Below, in pieces: positions 59,858 through 64,000 of a stretch of DNA of 64,000 bases. Each line of letters begins with the position of its first letter. Position 1 is the first letter of the stretch. The stretch spans positions 664,302-728,301 of the forward strand of contig JXTC01000037.1 in NCBI GenBank assembly GCA_002914845.1, written 5' to 3'. A model generated the notes under the pieces. The model saw only the letters and a list, made by a program, of their open reading frames with translations, did no database searches and was not told the DNA's origin. Position numbers and translations under genes: made by a program. This DNA is from Trema orientale. Taxonomy: Eukaryota > Streptophyta > Magnoliopsida > Rosales > Cannabaceae.

Positions 59858-62371
59858 AACCTAGATCTTCTATCTTTTATAGATGACCATACAAGATATA
59901 TGTATCTCTATCTTATAAATTATAAAGATGAGGCAGTAGATGCCTTTAAGATTTATAAAGCAGAAGTAGAGAAACAAAGAGAACGACAAATCAAAGTCGT
60001 TCGATCAGACAGAGGAGGAGAATATTATGGAAGGTTCACTGAGAAAGGTCAAATGCTAGGTCCATTTGCAAAGTTTCTCCAAGAGGAAGGCATTATTGCA
60101 CATTATACAATGCCAGGCGCACCACAACAAAATGGTGTAGCTGAAAGGAGAAACCGAACCCTAATGGACATGGTACGAAGCATGATCAGCAATTCAAGTC
60201 TTCCCTTAAATTTATGAAGTGAAGCCTTAAAAACCGCTGTGTATGTTTTAAACAGAGTTCTATCTAAGGCAGTTCCTAAAATACCTTTTGAATTATGGAA
60301 CGGTGGGAAACCAAGTTTAAGACATTTACACATTTGGGGTTGTCCAGTTAAAATGAGGGTTTATAATCCTCAATTAAAGAAATTAAACCCAAGAATAGTT
60401 AGCGGTTATTTTATAGGCTATCCAGTGAATTCCAAAGGGTATAGGTTTTATTGTCCCTCACACTCTGCTAGAATTGTCGAAGCTAGAAATGCTAAATTTC
60501 TAGAGGATCATGAAGTGAGTGGGAGTAAATTTCCTAGAAATATTAAATTTCATGAAGGAATAGAAAATTCAGAATCAACTCCTCAAGAAAATATAATTAT
60601 TTCTTACCAAAGAAACACTTTAGAACCTATTGAGGAGCAATCGATTCAAGAACAACCACTTAATGAAGCTCCTGTAGAGCCCACAGCTCAAACTCTATCA
60701 AATGAGAATGAGACTGTTGATTTAAGGAGATCCTCAAGAATAAGGATTTCTAGTGATTATGTGGTATATCTCCAAGATTTCGACTCCACTGTTAGATTTG
60801 ATAATGATCCTAGCTCGTTTTCACAAGCCTTGAATGGAGAAAACTCTACTTTTTGGTATGATGCCATGAAGGAAGAAATAGAATTTATGGCTAAAAATCA
60901 AGTTTGGGTTCTCGTTGAGTTGCTAGCTGGTCATACAACTATTGGTTGTAAATGGGTTTACAAAACCAAAAGAAATGCAACTGGCAATATTGAACGATAT
61001 AAAGCTAGACTTGTAGCCAAAGGTTTTACTCAAAAAGAGGGTATTGATTACCATGAGACATTTTTTCCAGTTTCTAAGAAAGATTCTTTTAGAATCATTA
61101 TGGCTTTAGTAGCTCATTTTGGCTTAGAGTTACATCAAATGGATGTGAAAACGGCATTCTTGAATGCGGATCTTGAGGAAGAGGTATACATGGAGCATCC
61201 TGAAGGATTCAATAAAAATGAGAACAGTCACCTAGTTTGTAAATTAAGAAAATCTATATATGGGCTGAAACAAGCTTCCCGAAAATGGTATTTGAAGTTT
61301 CACAATGTGGTTAATTCATATGGATTTGCAAAAAATATCATTTATCAGTGTATATACCTTAAGATCAGTGGGAGTAAGTACATTTTTCTAGTCCTATATG
61401 TAGATGATATTTTACTTGCTAGTAGTGACTTGGATTTGCTACATGATACAAAAGATTTTCTTGCTCAAAACTTTGAAATGAAAGATATGGATGAAGCTTC
61501 TTATGTCATTGGCATAGAAATTCACAGAGACAGGTCCAACAGGACATTAGGATTGTCTCAGAAAGCTTACATTGAAAAGGTTTTTGAGCGATTTAGAATG
61601 AAAGATTGTGCACCTACTGTAGCACCCATTGTTAAAGGGGACAAATTCAGTCAGAGTCAATGCCCACAAAATGATTTGGAATGAGAACAAATGAAGGCAA
61701 TACCTTATGCTTCCACTGTAGGCAGTCTAATGTATGCTCAAGTCTGTACTAGACCTGACATTGCATTTGCAGTGGGAGTACTGGGTAGATATCAAAGCAA
61801 TCCTGGTATGGAACATTGGAAAGCTGCCAAAAGAGTTATGAGGTATCTACAAAAAACCAAGGACTACAGACTTACATACAAGCATACCGATCATCTTGAA
61901 GTGATTGGTTATTCGGACTCAGATTTTGCTGGATGCTCAGATTCAGGGAAGTCTACTTCAGGATACATCTTCCTTCTTGATGGAGGTGCTGTGTCTTGGA
62001 GAATCACTAAGCAGACCATAGTTGCTTCATCAACTATGGAGGCAGAATTTATTGGTTGCTATGAAGCTACATCACAGGCATTATGGTTGAGGAATTTTAT
62101 CACAGAGTTAAAAATTGTCGATTCTATAGGAAGACCTTTGAGGTTTTACTGTGATAATTCAGCTGCAGTATTCTTTTCTAAGAATAATAAGAGTGGAAGT
62201 CACAGCAAGCATATCGACATTAAGTATTTGGTTGTCAGAGATCGTATCAAAAAGCAAGAAATACTCATTGACTATGTAAAGACTGAGCTCAATATAGTTG
62301 ATCCCATGACTAAAGGATTGCCGGCTAAATTGTACAAAGATCATGTGGATCATATGGGATTGTCTATTTAG
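59858..62371 (+). pseudogene. 3' half of a Copia pol: integrase core to RNase H, two in-frame TGA codons
   Basis: One frame runs from about 59858 to the stop at 62371, interrupted only by TGA at 60215-60217 and 61682-61684. It opens inside the integrase core (FIDDHTRYMYLYL), then has VRSDRGGEYYG and APQQNGVAERRNRT; the first TGA replaces the Trp of the usual LW(G/S)EALKTA. The integrase C-terminus has HIWGCP. Reverse transcriptase follows with KWVYKTKRN, RLVAKGFTQKEGIDY, MDVKTAFLN and YVDD at 61397-61408. RNase H keeps SDSDFAG, STMEAEF and CDNSAA. The second TGA sits where EREQMK is usual (CGA to TGA). Gag, zinc knuckle, protease and pre-integrase are absent here, but occur in opposite orientation at 62985-63851. 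Non-functional. Confidence 0.9.
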
Positions 62372-62732
62372 ACTTGTTATTGTATTGGTTTTTATTCTCT
62401 GACTATGTACGTACTTATTTGGCTATTTCAATTCATGAAATATATTGTGCACATAAAGTTTGTAATATTTAATCTATTGGAATTATTTAATTAGGACCCG
62501 AATGACTTATAGGAAGTTCATTCATAAAGTAATTTTTAGAAATTTTCAAGCATGTGATACATGGAAGGAAACGTATATATAATTAGTACACGACCGCCAT
62601 AATTCATGTATTGGAAGTTTTACTTAAGTGTTTCATTATAAAGTGACTGAGGAAGTTACCAAAATATATTATGGCCATGACAAGTCATCACCATACGGTA
62701 CATACTTTTGTTATGTGGACCAAGTAGGAGAA
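62372..62732 (+). other. 3' untranslated part of the Copia half, ending in a purine tract
   Basis: Noncoding DNA between the RNase H stop and the LTR start. AAGTAGGAGAA (62722-62732), immediately before the LTR, has the composition and place of a polypurine tract for plus-strand priming. Confidence 0.6.
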
Positions 62733-62980
62733 TGTTAGAATTTTATCCCTATAAAGTGGCCCACATGTCAAAAGATTATGACTTAATTTAAAAATAATAA
62801 TTAAATTAATTAATTAAATAATGGGTGATGTGGTAACTGCCATCAGTTTGTAGAACGTGAAAAACCTGAGGAGATATTTTATATCTCATAATCACCCACT
62901 TACTTGATGAGAGTTAGTGGATAAAGTGTCTATAAAAATAAACAGAGGGTCCCTATCCTAGCCTAAGAGAGAGATACGCT
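62733..62980 (+). mobile_element. Truncated 3' LTR of the Copia half
   Basis: Begins TGTTAGAATTTTATCCC just after the purine tract. A TATA box (TATAAAAATAAA, about 62932) lies 200 bp in. It breaks off about 40-50 bp after that, where minus-strand Copia coding sequence begins. The R/U5 part and a CA end are missing. Confidence 0.6.
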
Positions 62981-62984
62981 AAAA

Positions 62985-63851
62985 TTGGAGAATATGGTCC
63001 ACTAATGTCTGTATGTATAATCTCAAGAATTTTAGAACTCCTCTTGGCACCCTTAGAGTTCTTGTTAGTTTGCTTTCCCTTATTACAATTTATACAAGTA
63101 CCAAAATCAGTAAAATCAAGAGTTGGTAAAACTCCCTCATTTACTAATCTTTTAATTCTTTGGATTGAGATATGTCCCAATCTCCTATGCTATAATTTAG
63201 AGGAGTGCTCATTAATAATACAACGTTTAGTACCAACATTATTTTCTTGCATAGTTGAAAGGTTGCATTTATATGTGGGATCCAAGTTAAACTTATATAA
63301 ACCATCAACTAGAAAACTATTGCCAACTAAAGTACCATCTTTAAATAAAAGAAAATTTAAGTCTTCAAATACAAATTTAAAACCCAAAGATACTAGTCTT
63401 GCAACAGAAACTAAATTTCTAGAAAACGATGGAATATAAAACGTGTCTTTAAGATCTAAATAAAAGCCAGATTTTAGAACTAGTCTAAATGTTCCCATGC
63501 CTTCAACCTTCGAACTCATCCGATTTCCTGAATAGATGAATTCTTCATTTGCCTCCGGTTTCCTTAGATTTAGAAAATCCTGCATAACATTAGTAACGTG
63601 AATTGTTGTACCGGAATCAATCCATCATGTATTATTAGGAGCCTCAATAAAATGAGATTCATGACATACATAAAAGAAAGAATTACCTTTCTTCTCGAGC
63701 CATTTCTTATGCTTCAGGCAGTCCTTCTTCATGTGCCCTTTTTTCTTACAAAAGAAGCATTTTCCCTCATTACCTCTTTTCCATTTTGGCACATTGTTTT
63801 TCTTTCCTTTAGGACCAGCCTTAGCCTTCTTGTCATTTCCCTCATCATGAG
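62985..63851 (-). pseudogene. 5' half of a Copia pol in reverse: zinc knuckle, protease, GAG-pre-integrase
   Basis: Read on the minus strand, one frame gives a zinc knuckle CFFCKKKGHMKKDC (63718-63759), then a TGA followed by WIDSGTTIHVTN (protease active-site region, Asp-Ser-Gly kept), GTFRLVLKSGFYLDLKDTF, NLVSVARL, then a TAG at the Trp usually found in WHRRLGH, HRRLGHISIQRI, CINCNKGKQTNK (pre-integrase zinc motif) and HTDISGPYS at the very start of the integrase. There it stops, close to where the plus-strand half at 59858 begins in family alignment. Upstream gag is cut by the element at 63852. The two stops are at Trp codons. Non-functional. Confidence 0.85.
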
Positions 63852-64000
63852 TGATGAGTGTGTATTTTACTCACAAATCAAGTATTCTTCAAGTTCAAAT
63901 AATTATAAGTTCTCAAGCATTTGTGTTGTTTTAACGTCATTTTGTGTTTTTATTATAGAAAATAAGAAATTGAGGCTTAGTGTATATTTAGCACCAAAAA
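63852..64000 (+). mobile_element. Solo-LTR-like element, family E copy 3, cut by the window end
   Basis: Starts TGATGAGTGTG and continues 'ctcacaaatcaagtattctt', 'caaataattataagttctca', matching the minus-strand start of the copy at 8891-10349 ('tgatgagtcatt', 'ttcacaaatcaagtatcatt', 'caaataattgtaagttctca'). It is inserted in the reverse Copia half. Its far end lies outside the window. Confidence 0.65.

Overview
The window is nuclear DNA from a flowering plant, very probably a eudicot. Only two intact genes are visible. Both are phi-class glutathione S-transferases with the three-exon layout of plant GSTFs, and everything around them is strongly AT-rich transposon debris. The repeats are of plant type: solo LTRs with 5-bp target duplications, Copia relics, Mutator/PIF/hAT-like MITEs and microsatellites. 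I see no prokaryotic signatures. One N at 55525 shows this is a draft assembly. The species cannot be named from what I see.

Region by region: 1-8.9 kb is AT-rich intergenic DNA with one foldback MITE. 8.9-28.1 kb is a nest of elements. Two copies of one ~4-kb LTR-like family (13392-17405 forward, 22447-28118 reverse) each have a perfect 5-bp target duplication. The second copy carries a nested 1.5-kb solo LTR and a PIF-like MITE. 28.2-30.5 kb is another LTR followed by a primer-binding-site-like sequence and a degenerate interior. 33.0-35.3 kb is a third solo-LTR family. The first GSTF gene lies at 36160-36985 (minus). A decayed Tnt1-like Copia element (about 38.9-43.5 kb) separates it from the second GSTF gene at 46761-47622 (minus). 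48.7-55.3 kb is a solo LTR interrupted by another solo LTR and by a PIF/Harbinger-like element. 55.5-58.5 kb is a two-level tandem repeat: a ~1.5-kb unit present twice, each containing ~75-bp subrepeats. 59.2-59.8 kb holds a broken fragment of an ankyrin-repeat gene resembling plant PSMD10/gankyrin. 59.9-63.85 kb holds the two halves of one kind of Copia element facing each other in opposite orientation. The window ends inside a further solo-LTR copy.

The two GSTs are a tandem pair on the same strand, with equal exon 1 and exon 2 lengths and identical splice positions. They presumably encode cytosolic glutathione-conjugating or ligand-binding enzymes. The remaining features do not form a pathway; they record successive insertions, and relative ages can be read from the nesting. 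I found no convincing previously undescribed biological system. The most interesting structures are the two-level tandem repeat, the split and inverted Copia, the giant inverted LTR pair, a repeated hairpin-like module in one LTR family, and the PSMD10-like pseudogene.
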